Assembly: GCA_024234435.1 (NCBI GenBank)
Contig: JACKOF010000001.1
Coordinates: 1,550,001 to 1,614,000 of the forward strand
Direction of reading: 5' to 3'
DNA length: 64,000 nt
Source of the DNA: Pseudomonadales bacterium
Lineage (GTDB): Bacteria; Pseudomonadota; Gammaproteobacteria; Pseudomonadales; Porticoccaceae
Shown: one piece after another, positions 49,373 through 59,241 of the stretch
Layout of the letters: each line of letters begins with the position of its first letter
How positions within the stretch are numbered: the first letter of the stretch is position 1
Made by a program: the position numbers and the translations under genes
Notes under the pieces: generated by a model
What the model was told of the DNA's origin: nothing
Seen by the model: only the letters and a program-made list of their open reading frames with translations
Databases searched by the model: none

Positions 49373-51799
49373 ATGAAGACTATTAGCCCACTTCAGCCAG
49401 AATCACTTTACCATGCTTGCGACCTCTCCCTTCTGGACTTTGAAACGACTGCAGACCTGACACCACTGGATATCCCTCTGGGACAAAAACGCGCTCTGGA
49501 AGCGATTGAGTTCGGTGTGGATATTGAGCAGACCGGATTTAATCTGTTTGTGCTCGGAGCCACAGGACTAGGCAAACGAAAGTCGGTAGAACATGTATTG
49601 TCGCAGCGAGTGGTAGCAGAAAGGCCCCTGTCGGACTGGTGTTACGTCAATAATTTTGAAATGCCACAAAAGCCAAAAGTGCTCCAGGTACCCGCAGGAA
49701 TTGGCCATAAACTGCGTAAGGATATGGAATCACTGGTAGAGGATTTATTGACGTCTCTGCCTTCCGTTTTTCAAAGTGAAGATTATCGAACGCGCAGACA
49801 GGAAATTGATGATGAGTTTCAGGAGCGTCAGGAGCAGGCTTTCAAAAAACTCAGTAGCGATGCGAACGAACGAGGTGTGGCCGTGTTGCGCACACCGGCG
49901 GGTTACACCATTGGCCCGATGATTAACGGCAAACTGGCAGGGGCTGAAGAGTTTGAAAAATTATCTGAAGATGAAAAAAAGCGAATAGAAAAACTGATCG
50001 CGGATAGCCAGCTGGAGCTACAGAGTATTATTCGCAATATACCTTTGCTGGAAAGAGAACATTACCAACGAGTGAAAGCCTTGAATCAGGAGGTCACCCA
50101 TCACAATGTTGAACAGCTTATTGCCTGGATTGAGAATACCTATCGTGATCTACCCGAAGTCATAAGCTATCTCGCCGCAGTCAAGAAAAACGCCATTGAA
50201 AATGCTGAAGACTTCCTCTCCGGTAATGGTTCTTTCAAAGAAACAAACCTTGGCAGTCGCATTGCCGCATTCCATGAATATACGGTTAATGTCATCGTTG
50301 ATAATAGAGAAACGAAAGGGCAACCAATTTTATTTGAGGACAATCCAACTTACCAAAACCTGATTGGGCGTGTGGAATATATTTCCCAGATGGGTGCATT
50401 ACTAACTGATTTCACGCTGATCAAGTCTGGCTCCCTGCTTCGCGCCAATGGCGGGTATCTGGTGCTGGATGCCCAAAAAGTATTAACACATGCCTTTGCC
50501 TGGGAAGGACTGAAGCGGGCACTTAAGTCCCGCGAGGTCAAAATTGAATCGCTCGAAGAAATGTTAAGCCTGGCCAGCACACTATCTCTGGAACCTGAAT
50601 CAATTCCTTTTAACGTAAAAGTGATTCTGACTGGCGAACCCTACCTCTACTACTTACTGAAGGCATACGATCCTGAATTTGGCGAACTATTTAAAGTCGC
50701 CGCCGACTTTTCACAGGATACCGCACGAGATACCGTCAACACTGAAGGTTATGCCCGCCTGGTTGCCGCTGTTCAGGGCAATAATGGTACCAGGCCCTTG
50801 AACAAGGGTGCTGTAGAACGCGTGATAGAAAATGCTTCCAGAGAGTCTGGCGACAGTCAAAAACTGTCACTGTCCATTGAAAATATTAGCGAGCTATTAC
50901 ATGAAGCAGACTACTGGGCAGGCAAAGAAAACAGCCAGATAATTCGTGTTCAAGATATAGAGGGTGCCATCGAGAAACGCCGTTACCGTCAGGATAAATA
51001 CCGCGAGCAAATGCAGGAGCAAATTACGCGTGGTTTTAAACTGATTGACACGGAAGGCGAAAAAGTCGCCCAGGTAAACGGGCTCTCTGTTTTACAGGTT
51101 GGCGACTACGCTTTTGGCCAACCCTCGCGTATTACAGCAACCGCACGACTCGGTCAGGGTAACGTTATTGATATAGAAAGGGAGGTAAAACTTGGGGGCC
51201 ACATCCATTCAAAAGGCGTCATGATTCTCTCCTCCTACCTCGCCAATCGCTATGCGATTAATCAGCCATTCCCGTTGTCGGCAACACTGGTATTTGAGCA
51301 ATCTTATGGGATGGTAGATGGCGACAGCGCCACTGCAGCAGAGCTGTGTGTACTTCTATCCGCGCTGGGCGAGATTCCCTTGCAACAGCGCTACGCTGTA
51401 ACCGGCTCGATGAACCAGCTGGGCGAGATACAGCCTATTGGTGGCGTAAATGAAAAGATAGAAGGCTTTTTCGATGTTTGCCAAACCCGCGGACTAAGTG
51501 GCGAACAGGGTGTTATTATTCCCGCAGCCAACCAGGTTAATCTCATGCTGCGCGCAGATGTTCGCAAAGCCGTAGCCGAAAAACGTTTTAGTATTTATAC
51601 CGCAAAGCATGTTGATGATGTGATGGAAATATTGTCAGGCTATCCCCGCGGTGAGTTTGAATCAGGAGGTCAGTTTTCGGAGGGTAGTTTTAATCGCAAA
51701 ATTCAGAATCGAATTGAAGCACTGCAACAATTAAAAGCACATTATGCGCACCAAATGAAAGATGATGCCGCAGATAGCGGTGAAAAGGTGAATCCATGA
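49373..51799 (+). CDS. Lon-like ATP-dependent serine protease (AAA_32/LonB type)
   Basis: 808-residue Lon-family protease without the classical Lon N-terminal domain. Residues 62-71 give a Walker A-like GATGLGKRKS; a long helical insertion follows (about 120-290), then the second half of the AAA module with SLLRANGGYLVLDAQKVL and VKVILTGEPYLYYLL. The C-terminal protease domain has the serine-lysine dyad in GDSATAAEL (Ser near 652) and VNEKIEGFF (Lys near 695), so it should be active. Its close homologues are annotated as ATP-binding Lon proteases involved in stress. Downstream USP-like gene overlaps by four bases. Confidence 0.92.
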   Translation: MKTISPLQPESLYHACDLSLLDFETTADLTPLDIPLGQKRALEAIEFGVDIEQTGFNLFVLGATGLGKRKSVEHVLSQRVVAERPLSDWCYVNNFEMPQKPKVLQVPAGIGHKLRKDMESLVEDLLTSLPSVFQSEDYRTRRQEIDDEFQERQEQAFKKLSSDANERGVAVLRTPAGYTIGPMINGKLAGAEEFEKLSEDEKKRIEKLIADSQLELQSIIRNIPLLEREHYQRVKALNQEVTHHNVEQLIAWIENTYRDLPEVISYLAAVKKNAIENAEDFLSGNGSFKETNLGSRIAAFHEYTVNVIVDNRETKGQPILFEDNPTYQNLIGRVEYISQMGALLTDFTLIKSGSLLRANGGYLVLDAQKVLTHAFAWEGLKRALKSREVKIESLEEMLSLASTLSLEPESIPFNVKVILTGEPYLYYLLKAYDPEFGELFKVAADFSQDTARDTVNTEGYARLVAAVQGNNGTRPLNKGAVERVIENASRESGDSQKLSLSIENISELLHEADYWAGKENSQIIRVQDIEGAIEKRRYRQDKYREQMQEQITRGFKLIDTEGEKVAQVNGLSVLQVGDYAFGQPSRITATARLGQGNVIDIEREVKLGGHIHSKGVMILSSYLANRYAINQPFPLSATLVFEQSYGMVDGDSATAAELCVLLSALGEIPLQQRYAVTGSMNQLGEIQPIGGVNEKIEGFFDVCQTRGLSGEQGVIIPAANQVNLMLRADVRKAVAEKRFSIYTAKHVDDVMEILSGYPRGEFESGGQFSEGSFNRKIQNRIEALQQLKAHYAHQMKDDAADSGEKVNP

Positions 51800-52569
51800 A
51801 ACCAGCTAATCCGGAACCGGCTAACTCAGAGCATGACAAAGCACCGGTGCTGATTGTAGTTGACACAGAAAACTATTCGCCGGCAACCATACAATTAGCC
51901 GTTGAAATTGCCGCCTCCCTGCAGACCGGGTTGCGCGGATTATTTATTGAAAATGAAAATTTGTTGCGCGTTGCAGAACTGCCCTTCTCACGCGAAATAA
52001 CCTCAACCTCCGGTGATCGCCCCCTTAATGTGGCGGTGATACAACGATCCATGCGCGCTATGGCAAACCAGTTCAAAGAGTACCTGGCACAAACGGCCCA
52101 GGCATCCCAGGTTCACTGGAGTTACCATTACATCTGCGGGTCTGTTGATAAAATCGGCGCAGACTATGGGCAGGATGCAATCTGCACGATTGTGGGAAAA
52201 ACTGTTTTCCGCCAGTCAATATCAAGGCGATATCGACGTATTTTTAAAGTACTGATTATCGACAATGATTCGCTTCATTTAAACAACACGCTTCAGACGC
52301 TGTTGCGCAAATTTGAAGGAGAAGAAGTGGAGGTTATGCTGGTAAGTGAACAGAAATCGCCGAAAGTACCCACGGCCTCTCTATTGCAGGATGCCCGGCA
52401 AAAACTGGTGAGGTTTTCGGTTATAGAACTGGAAAAAAATCAATTGGCAGCGTTCCTGGCAGGAGCCGGAAATACATTTGATTACGCCATCGTATCTCGC
52501 CATGAGCCCACTGATAGCCTTCGCGCAATTCTGAACAATACACTCTGCCCTGTTATCACCGTTTCCTGA
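51796..52569 (+). CDS. Universal-stress-protein-like protein
   Basis: 257-residue protein with two Rossmann-like halves: APVLIVVDTENYSPATIQLA with following GLRGLFIENENLLRVAELPF in the first, and KVLIIDNDSLHLNNTLQTLL, then a C-terminal DYAIVSRHEPTDSLRAILNN and TLCPVITV in the second. The strand-loop-helix order and the ending NxTxCPVxxV are those of the universal stress protein fold, but nucleotide-binding glycines are poorly conserved. Starts within the Lon-like gene stop (ATGA), so it is translationally coupled and may serve the protease or the same stress response. Confidence 0.7.
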   Translation: MKPANPEPANSEHDKAPVLIVVDTENYSPATIQLAVEIAASLQTGLRGLFIENENLLRVAELPFSREITSTSGDRPLNVAVIQRSMRAMANQFKEYLAQTAQASQVHWSYHYICGSVDKIGADYGQDAICTIVGKTVFRQSISRRYRRIFKVLIIDNDSLHLNNTLQTLLRKFEGEEVEVMLVSEQKSPKVPTASLLQDARQKLVRFSVIELEKNQLAAFLAGAGNTFDYAIVSRHEPTDSLRAILNNTLCPVITVS

Positions 52570-52810
52570 TCCAAAAGCATTTCAGAGATTTCAAAAAACA
52601 TCACAACCCGCTTCTGCACGCTTTATGTAGTCGATATAGTCCACCGCTTCTTAGTTACCCTTTATCACAGGGTTTCAATATCTACTAATGACTTAGACAA
52701 AACCGTTGTATAGTAGCGCCCTTAACTTTCTATCTGGACTGGAAACACTCGGGACAGAAAATCAATCTGAACACTACCTCGATGGTTCTACAGCAAACTG
52801 AAACTGACTG

Positions 52811-53584
52811 ATGAATAACCTGTTACCTCTACCTATAAACCCGACTTTTGGCACCCGTATATCTCGTCGTAAAGTCAGCTTAAAAAGCGAGCCTGGCATG
52901 GTCACAGCCCAGTTTGCCGACATTTATCACGAGATGGCCTGTATTCTTCATCACGACGGCGAAAAGATAACCAGCCTTAAAGGAGAAATCATACGTTTTC
53001 CGACCAACCTGTGCCCCGGAGCCGAGAAGTTTATTCAAGAGCTGGAAGGAACCTCTATTAACACCGAATTTAAAGATTTATATGCAAACCAACGTGCAAA
53101 ACGCCAATGTACGCATCTGTTTGATTTAGCCGCATTAGCCATTCGGCACAGCCATCGCTCAGACGAGCGTATTTATGAGGCTGTGGTACCCGATATGGAT
53201 GGCATAGTTGACGTGTCGATATCCTGTAATGGCTCGTTAGTGCATCAATGGCAAATACTTAATCAACAAATGGTTTCATCCGATGAACTGAACGGCAAGC
53301 CGCTTATTCAGGGGTTTATCGGTTGGGCAAGTCGCTATTATAAAAATAGCGATGAACTTGAAGCCGCCATAATTTTATCGAGAACCATATTTATCGCTCG
53401 CGGCCGCAGATACGAAGTAAAGTCCGGGCATGGCGATACGCTGAACGAACATAAATCACTTCTCGGCTCGTGCTTTGCCTACCAGCCTGAACGTGTTAAA
53501 AGTGGTCGATATATCGGTGTCAATGAACGTAATTTCTCCGACGGAGTAGCGTTTCAGCCGATTACCATTAAGCCGAGTTTTTAA
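52811..53584 (+). CDS. DUF2889-like protein
   Basis: 257-residue cytoplasmic protein. A segment around residues 30-110 resembles DUF2889: a beta-rich MVTAQFADIYHEMACILHHD, then RFPTNLCPGAEKFIQELEG and CTHLFDLAALAIRH. The remaining part (VVPDMDGIVDVSISCNGSLV and later) is not recognised. No signal peptide, membrane helix or catalytic motif stands out. It stands alone and converges with the TauE/SafE gene, the two stops overlapping by four bases. Function unknown; family call tentative. Confidence 0.6.
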   Translation: MNNLLPLPINPTFGTRISRRKVSLKSEPGMVTAQFADIYHEMACILHHDGEKITSLKGEIIRFPTNLCPGAEKFIQELEGTSINTEFKDLYANQRAKRQCTHLFDLAALAIRHSHRSDERIYEAVVPDMDGIVDVSISCNGSLVHQWQILNQQMVSSDELNGKPLIQGFIGWASRYYKNSDELEAAIILSRTIFIARGRRYEVKSGHGDTLNEHKSLLGSCFAYQPERVKSGRYIGVNERNFSDGVAFQPITIKPSF

Positions 53585-54300
53585 TAGCTGATCAGCCCTT
53601 TGATCACCGAATATAAACCCGATATACCGGCAACGGCGAGAATAAACGGCCTCAATGACCTTTCTGCAAGCCACTTTCTTACTAATGGCGAGACAAAAAA
53701 ACCGAGTGCTACACCCGGTAAACAGTGCAGAAACAAATCAACATGATGACGTTGAAAATGGCCAGCAACATATAATGCAACCAAAGCAAATGTGGTTGTT
53801 ATTAAAAAAAATGCTGGCAAATTTGCCAATATCTTTTCATTGCTTGCAGACTGATACAAAAGCGCGATTGGCGGCCCCCCAACGGAAGTAAAAACCCCCA
53901 TCACACCAGAGGCAAAACCGGCAATCAAACTGCTCGAACGATTGATGACCGGGTGATAACCGTTAAAACTGATCAGCACCGCAGTGAGAATCAACAGGCC
54001 GAAGATCAAGGAAAAGTCGGTTGATGAAATAAACAACATGACAATTACGGCTAACAATATACCTGACATATTCCCCACCACAGCCCAGCCAACTTCATTA
54101 ATCCGCAAGGTTTTGTGGGCTTTGATCACCTGAAGAACACATAGAATAAACGAATTCATAATCATCGGAATGGGCACATACTCTGGGTTAATAAGAAACA
54201 CCAGCGGTGCACAAATCAGCCCCAGACCATAACCGATAACACTTTGCACGCAAGCGCCCACGACCATTATCAGGTTAACCAGAATAATGTCTTCCAACAA
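53581..54300 (-). CDS. TauE/SafE-family membrane transporter
   Basis: 239-residue inner membrane protein with about eight hydrophobic helices. The two internally repeated family motifs are recognisable: VIGYGLGLICAPLVFLINPE near the N-terminus and SGVMGVFTSVGGPPIALLYQ in the second half. The family exports sulfite, sulfoacetate or other organosulfur anions. The substrate here is unknown and no sulfonate genes adjoin it. Upstream lies the RND operon on the same strand, with a 66-base gap. Confidence 0.9.
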   Translation of the reverse strand: MLEDIILVNLIMVVGACVQSVIGYGLGLICAPLVFLINPEYVPIPMIMNSFILCVLQVIKAHKTLRINEVGWAVVGNMSGILLAVIVMLFISSTDFSLIFGLLILTAVLISFNGYHPVINRSSSLIAGFASGVMGVFTSVGGPPIALLYQSASNEKILANLPAFFLITTTFALVALYVAGHFQRHHVDLFLHCLPGVALGFFVSPLVRKWLAERSLRPFILAVAGISGLYSVIKGLISY

Positions 54301-54366
54301 CGTGCTCCTTTTAGGCGTTCATTGCTTCAATGGGCTTTTGCTGCTTTGATAAATTGCCAGCGATTT

Positions 54367-57300
54367 TCAGGTCAATGTTTCTTGGGGAACCTTGCCACTG
54401 CCTGAGACAAGCTGCTTACGCATGGCTACGGCATAAAAAACAGGTACCGCTATCAGCGTAAGCAACGATGCAAAAGCCAATCCCCCCATGATGCAAACGG
54501 CCATTTCACGGAAGAAGTCATCCCTCAGTAGCGGAGCCATACCCGCGATAGTCGTAACGGCTGCCAACAGCACCGGGCGCATTCTACTAACACTGGCTGC
54601 CAGTATGGTATCAAGACTCTGCGGCCCCTGCTCCAACCGCTTGTCAATTTCATCAATGAGGACAATACAGTTTTTTAGCAGCATACCTGCCAAACTCAAC
54701 AAACCCAATAAAGAAGGAAACGTAAACGACAGATTGGTGGCGAGTAAACTGACCACAACACCGGAAACAACCATGGGGACAACAACCCAAATCACCAGCG
54801 TCTGTTTAACTTTGCCAAACATGAGCAGCGTAATCAGCATCATGACACCAAAAGCCAACGGAATTTTGTCCCCCAAAGATTCCCTGGCTATCTGATTAGC
54901 CTCGTACTCCCCACCCCACTCCAGGCTATAACCTGCAGGTAAGGGCAAATTTTCGATTTCTTTCTGCACCAGATCAAAGGTCTGATTCGCGGAGTATCCC
55001 TTCGGCGGATTTCCCTGCGCAATGATAGTTCGAATCCGATTACGACGATGAATCATGCTGTCCTGAGCCGTCAGGTGAAGCTCGGAAATAATTTGCCTGG
55101 CAGGAACGTAGGCCTGCTGAGAGCTGCTCCATATCTCGCGATCAACCACCTTCCCGAGATCCCCCCGCTCACTTTTCGGTGCTCGAACAATCATAGGCAA
55201 TAATTTGTTTTCATCCCGGAACAAACCGATCTGAAGACCATTACTAATGTAAGTTAATGCCTGCGCAAGATCATTACGAGATACTCCTGCCTGACGAGCG
55301 CGGGCCTCATCGAACTCCGGCTGTAACGCCAGCTCCCGACTTCGCCAATCTGTTTTTCGGTCTATCAGGTCATACTTAAGGTAAATAGCCAGCGCGTCTT
55401 CAGCAAGACGCCTTAACTCATTGGCATCCGGCCCCGAAAAACGCGCCTCTATTTTTGACGAACCACTGGGTGAAAACTCGCTGCGACGCAGCATAAAGCC
55501 CGTATCAAGTTGCGCCTCTCTGATCCGCACCCCCACCCTTTCCATAACCTCGTTTATGGTGCTGATATCATTCACTCTGACAACAAAGTGCGCATACGCC
55601 GGATCCGGACGCTCGGGAATCATGATCATGACAAAACGCGGGGGACCACCCCCGACAAAAGAAGTGATCGCGCTAACACCCGCTTCTTCACGGATCAGGT
55701 CTTCAATGTGTTCAACTTCCGACTCCGTGGTTTTAATATCGGTACCTTGAGGTAAAAACATGTCAACGTAAAACAGCGGCGTACTGTTGCTCGGGAAAAA
55801 CCCCTGTTTCACAAACCCGAAACCCCACAGGCTGACCAGGGTGATAACAACCATCAACAAAGTTACCCACCAGCGATGACGCAAGCTAGTGCCTAGCAAT
55901 TTCTGATAAAACCGATACCCGCCACTGGCGTAAAGCTCCTGTTCGCTAACGGGTACGGTTGAGACCCTTAAAAAATAAGCCCCTAACATTGGCGCCACCG
56001 TAATAGCCAAAAACCAGCTCAACAACAACGAGATGCCAACTACCTGAAATAACGAACCGAGAAACTGCCCGGTAGAATCACTCGACAAACCAATCGGCGC
56101 GAATGCGGCAATACCAATAACCGTTGCCCCCAGTAATGGAAACCGGGTGCGCTCTACCGCTCTGATGGCAGCATCGCGACTTGATTTACCTCGCTGCACA
56201 TCCGTAATCATTCCCTCCGCGACCACGATGGCGTTATCCACCAACATGCCCATTGCAATCATCAGTGCTCCAAGCGATATTCGCTGCAAAGCGATATTGC
56301 CGTACGCCATAATGCCAAGCGTACCCAACACCGTTAACAGTAAAACTGCACCAACGACCGCACCGGCACGCCACCCCATAAACAGGCAGAGCGTGGCGAT
56401 TACAGTAAACACTGATGCAATCAGGTTAACCATAAACTCATCGACCGACTTTGCTACCACTGCGTGTTGGCGATAAATGGGCACCACTTCCACGCCAATC
56501 GGCAGGAGCGCTTTCAGCTGATTCATACGCGCATCAACTTCGCGACCAACCTCAACCACATTTTCAGTTTCGACAACGGACACACCCACTGTAAAGGCGC
56601 GTTGCCCTTGATGGCGAATAATCAAGGGGGGCTGCTCAACTTCACCTCGCGTGACTGTGGCAAAGTCCGAGAGGGGAACAATTTCAACAGAACCCGGGCG
56701 ACCAATGCGCATTTGCGCCACAGCCTCAACGCTATCAAACGCCATTGGTGGCGCAATACGCAAACGACGCTCACCAATTTCCATAAAGCCAGCAGGATGA
56801 ATTTGGTTTTCCGCACCAATACCTTGCAAAAGTGCTTCAAGAGGCAAACCAAGCCGCCGCATTCTGGGTTTATCAATTTCAATAAAAATAGCTTCTTGTG
56901 GCACACCGTCGGTACGTACCTTGGCAACATGCGGCACCAGTTTCAGGCGCGTTTCAATTGTTCTGGCAACGTCACTTATTTCATCAGGTGTATAGCCAGG
57001 CGGCGTCGTTACGGCATACATAATTCCGTAGACATCAGCAAAATCATCCTCAACATGAGGCTCACTGGTACCTACGGGGAGCCGGCTTCCCGCTTCGGCA
57101 ACCCGCCTGCGCATCTCGTCCCATATCTGAGGCGTATCCGCTTTAGAAACAGATTGATGCAGTTCAATCATTACTTCGGAAAGACCCGCAACAGATTTCG
57201 AGGTAATAAACCGCACGTAAGGCAGCTCCTGAAGTGATGACTCGACAACTTCAGTAACTTCCTGCTCGACTTCCTCTGCCGAGGCTCCCGGGTAACTGGT

Positions 57301-57447
57301 GAATATATAGGCCTGCTTTACAGGATAGGGAGGGTCTTCAAGTTGGCCAATAGTGTTCACGCCTATCACTCCGCCTAAAATACAAGCGAGCATAATCAGC
57401 CAGGTATACAAAGGTCGATCGATAGAAAATTGCGTCAATAGCGTCAT
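54367..57447 (-). CDS. RND-family multidrug efflux permease (AcrB-like)
   Basis: 1026-residue RND pump of the inner membrane, close to the usual 1030-1050. Twelve helices and two large periplasmic loops are apparent. N-terminal FSIDRPLYTWLIMLACILGG, TM4 GMLVDNAIVVAEGMITDV with the proton-relay aspartate, and the C-terminal SVSRMRPVLLAAVTTIAGMA are typical. The N-terminus and loops place it among the pumps related to VexF/MexK-like permeases rather than AcrB itself. The membrane-fusion partner is encoded 11 bases upstream and a TetR repressor before that; no outer membrane factor gene is present, so it presumably uses a TolC encoded elsewhere. Confidence 0.94.
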   Translation of the reverse strand: MTLLTQFSIDRPLYTWLIMLACILGGVIGVNTIGQLEDPPYPVKQAYIFTSYPGASAEEVEQEVTEVVESSLQELPYVRFITSKSVAGLSEVMIELHQSVSKADTPQIWDEMRRRVAEAGSRLPVGTSEPHVEDDFADVYGIMYAVTTPPGYTPDEISDVARTIETRLKLVPHVAKVRTDGVPQEAIFIEIDKPRMRRLGLPLEALLQGIGAENQIHPAGFMEIGERRLRIAPPMAFDSVEAVAQMRIGRPGSVEIVPLSDFATVTRGEVEQPPLIIRHQGQRAFTVGVSVVETENVVEVGREVDARMNQLKALLPIGVEVVPIYRQHAVVAKSVDEFMVNLIASVFTVIATLCLFMGWRAGAVVGAVLLLTVLGTLGIMAYGNIALQRISLGALMIAMGMLVDNAIVVAEGMITDVQRGKSSRDAAIRAVERTRFPLLGATVIGIAAFAPIGLSSDSTGQFLGSLFQVVGISLLLSWFLAITVAPMLGAYFLRVSTVPVSEQELYASGGYRFYQKLLGTSLRHRWWVTLLMVVITLVSLWGFGFVKQGFFPSNSTPLFYVDMFLPQGTDIKTTESEVEHIEDLIREEAGVSAITSFVGGGPPRFVMIMIPERPDPAYAHFVVRVNDISTINEVMERVGVRIREAQLDTGFMLRRSEFSPSGSSKIEARFSGPDANELRRLAEDALAIYLKYDLIDRKTDWRSRELALQPEFDEARARQAGVSRNDLAQALTYISNGLQIGLFRDENKLLPMIVRAPKSERGDLGKVVDREIWSSSQQAYVPARQIISELHLTAQDSMIHRRNRIRTIIAQGNPPKGYSANQTFDLVQKEIENLPLPAGYSLEWGGEYEANQIARESLGDKIPLAFGVMMLITLLMFGKVKQTLVIWVVVPMVVSGVVVSLLATNLSFTFPSLLGLLSLAGMLLKNCIVLIDEIDKRLEQGPQSLDTILAASVSRMRPVLLAAVTTIAGMAPLLRDDFFREMAVCIMGGLAFASLLTLIAVPVFYAVAMRKQLVSGSGKVPQETLT

Positions 57448-57458
57448 AACACAATCTC

Positions 57459-58523
57459 TTACAATGAAGTTTCAGGGTTGTTCAGCGGCCTGACTTTCAT
57501 GCCAGCCTGAAGGTTCAAGGCTCCGGCGGCAACTATCAATTCACCGTCTTGTAAGCCGGAAGTCACGATCACCTTATCCTCATCTGGCAGGCCAACGGAG
57601 ACCTTCCGCTTGTTGATGGCATAGCTGTCGGTATCCACAACCCACACAAAAAAGCTGCCTTCGGCATCACTGAGCAGCGCATTGACAGGCACCTTAAAAA
57701 GGTCAGCGTTGTCACTCATATTAATTTGAAGATGCAATTCAGCCGTCATGCCGGGAAGAATGTTCCCTACATCCGGCCTGTCCATCGCAAAGCTGACCGA
57801 GTAAGTTTGGGCCACCGGGTCAGCTTCCGCCGCATGTTCCCGATAAGTCAGTGGGAATTTCTTACCATCGATAAAACTGAACTCTGCCCACATCGCACTT
57901 ATTCGGTCACCGGTCACTGTGGCGACCATGCTTTCGGGTATATTGGCAACCACAAAAATCTCACTGATGTTAATTATTCTGAGGATATTGGTGTTCTCTT
58001 TGACCGCCGTTTGGTTGTCGACAAAACGGCGAGTAACCATGGCATCAAATGGCGCCACAATGCGGGTTTCAAGCAAGTCTTCGCGCGCTTGTTGAAGCTG
58101 TAGCTGCACAAGGTCATATTCGCCCCTTGCCTCATCCAGAATGGATTCTGCGATCATGCCTTTATCACGCAGTGACTTTTTCCGCTCCAGATTCTGACGG
58201 GCAAGACGAAGTTCTACTTCGGAACGCTCCACCGCAAGACGATAGTCTGTTGGATCTAACTCGGCCAAGAGCTCGCCTTCGCTCACAACCTGGCTTTCCA
58301 GTACAGGCAACTCCTTGAGTTTGCCTTTCACTTCAAACGCAATATCAATAGTCTGCGGGGCCGTCACACGACCGACAAAGCTGTGATGTGCGTCATTCTG
58401 TACGGGGTTTACACGGTAAAGTTTGGCAGGCCGAATAGCCTGATCTTCCACTTGCGAAGCTTCTCGCTCACAACCGGATAGCAACAACAGACCAACCAAA
58501 GACGCCAATAGGGTAATTCTCAC
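57459..58523 (-). CDS. RND efflux periplasmic adaptor (membrane fusion lipoprotein)
   Basis: 354-residue periplasmic adaptor. Signal peptide with lipobox LLSGC (cysteine near residue 18) predicts a lipid anchor. Then a barrel-sandwich domain (IDIAFEVKGKLKELPVLESQ, LAELDPTDYRLAVERSEVEL), a helical hairpin (about residues 95-150), the second lipoyl half (ETRIVAPFDAMVTRRFVDNQ) and beta-barrel and proximal domains. Connects the RND pump downstream to an outer membrane channel. Overlaps the end of the tetR gene by 4 bases. Confidence 0.93.
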   Translation of the reverse strand: MRITLLASLVGLLLLSGCEREASQVEDQAIRPAKLYRVNPVQNDAHHSFVGRVTAPQTIDIAFEVKGKLKELPVLESQVVSEGELLAELDPTDYRLAVERSEVELRLARQNLERKKSLRDKGMIAESILDEARGEYDLVQLQLQQAREDLLETRIVAPFDAMVTRRFVDNQTAVKENTNILRIINISEIFVVANIPESMVATVTGDRISAMWAEFSFIDGKKFPLTYREHAAEADPVAQTYSVSFAMDRPDVGNILPGMTAELHLQINMSDNADLFKVPVNALLSDAEGSFFVWVVDTDSYAINKRKVSVGLPDEDKVIVTSGLQDGELIVAAGALNLQAGMKVRPLNNPETSL

Positions 58524-59068
58524 GATTGAATCTCCTGAGCCAACTGCGTCAAACAGGACTGTATTCTTTGTCGCTCGGCGGGTTCAAGGCGAATCAGGTC
58601 CACCAGTTCAAGTAGTTGCAAACCTTCTGTGGCCAGAAAAACCACTTTTGCAAGATCACTTTTAACTCCGGACGAAGCAACGCGGTCTATCAGCGAACGA
58701 AGATAATTACGTGCAGGTTCCAGCAAGCTGGGATTTTCCGAAGCTGCCGCGAGAATGGCCTGCGCCTGCGCTTTTTCACTGGGTTTTTGCTCAAATTCAA
58801 AAGCGACAAACGACTCAAGATTTATACCGTTCTCGTTATTTCTTCCCGAAACAGTCAATGCGCTTCTACTTTCACGAGCTGTAACCAAGCGGTTAAGCAT
58901 GCCTTCAAGCAAAGCTTGCTTCGAAGGGTAATGATAAAGAACTCCGCCTTTTGAAAGCCCCGATTTTTTTGCTACCGCATCGATGGTTAGATGGCTAGCG
59001 CCAGATAACTCGACGATAGCCGCCGCCGCATCAAGAATTTTGATTTGTGTTGTTTTAATTGAAGACAT
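58520..59068 (-). CDS. TetR-family transcriptional repressor
   Basis: 182-residue regulator. The N-terminal helix-turn-helix is clear at about residues 8-55 (KILDAAAAIVELSGASHLTI then DAVAKKSGLSKGGVLYHYPS and KQALLEGML); the C-terminal domain resembles TetR_C effector domains. First gene of an operon with adaptor and RND pump. The ATG at 59068 lies 16 bases from a perfect dyad (59084-59097), so it very likely represses its own operon until an efflux substrate binds. Confidence 0.92.
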   Translation of the reverse strand: MSSIKTTQIKILDAAAAIVELSGASHLTIDAVAKKSGLSKGGVLYHYPSKQALLEGMLNRLVTARESRSALTVSGRNNENGINLESFVAFEFEQKPSEKAQAQAILAAASENPSLLEPARNYLRSLIDRVASSGVKSDLAKVVFLATEGLQLLELVDLIRLEPAERQRIQSCLTQLAQEIQS

Positions 59069-59083
59069 GAAAAACTCTACTAA

Positions 59084-59097
59084 ACCGTCCAGACGGT
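59084..59097. promoter_or_regulatory. TetR operator: ACCGTC-CA-GACGGT
   Basis: Exact 6-bp arms around a 2-base centre, directly upstream of the tetR start. The ACCGxC..GxCGGT form is common for TetR regulators of RND operons. Its position suits autorepression of tetR-adaptor-pump. Confidence 0.75.
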
Positions 59098-59241
59098 ACA
59101 GTAAATCAAAATAACAACGGGTTATCAACCCGGCTGTATTATTGAGTTATTACCCCATACCCCTGAATTATCGCTACTATAGCCTTAATCACCGGCGGGC
59201 TAACCGATCCTTGTTCCAGACAATTTATCCACGGAAAAATC

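Noticed and set aside
44746..54300. Genomic island integrated at tRNA-Leu
   Set aside because: No integrase, no duplicated tRNA 3' end and no clear boundary were seen within the window, although the genes downstream are accessory in character.
56464..57237. 257-codon open frame on the plus strand inside the RND pump gene
   Set aside because: Antisense shadow of the pump; N/H/R-rich composition, no ribosome site, no recognisable domain.
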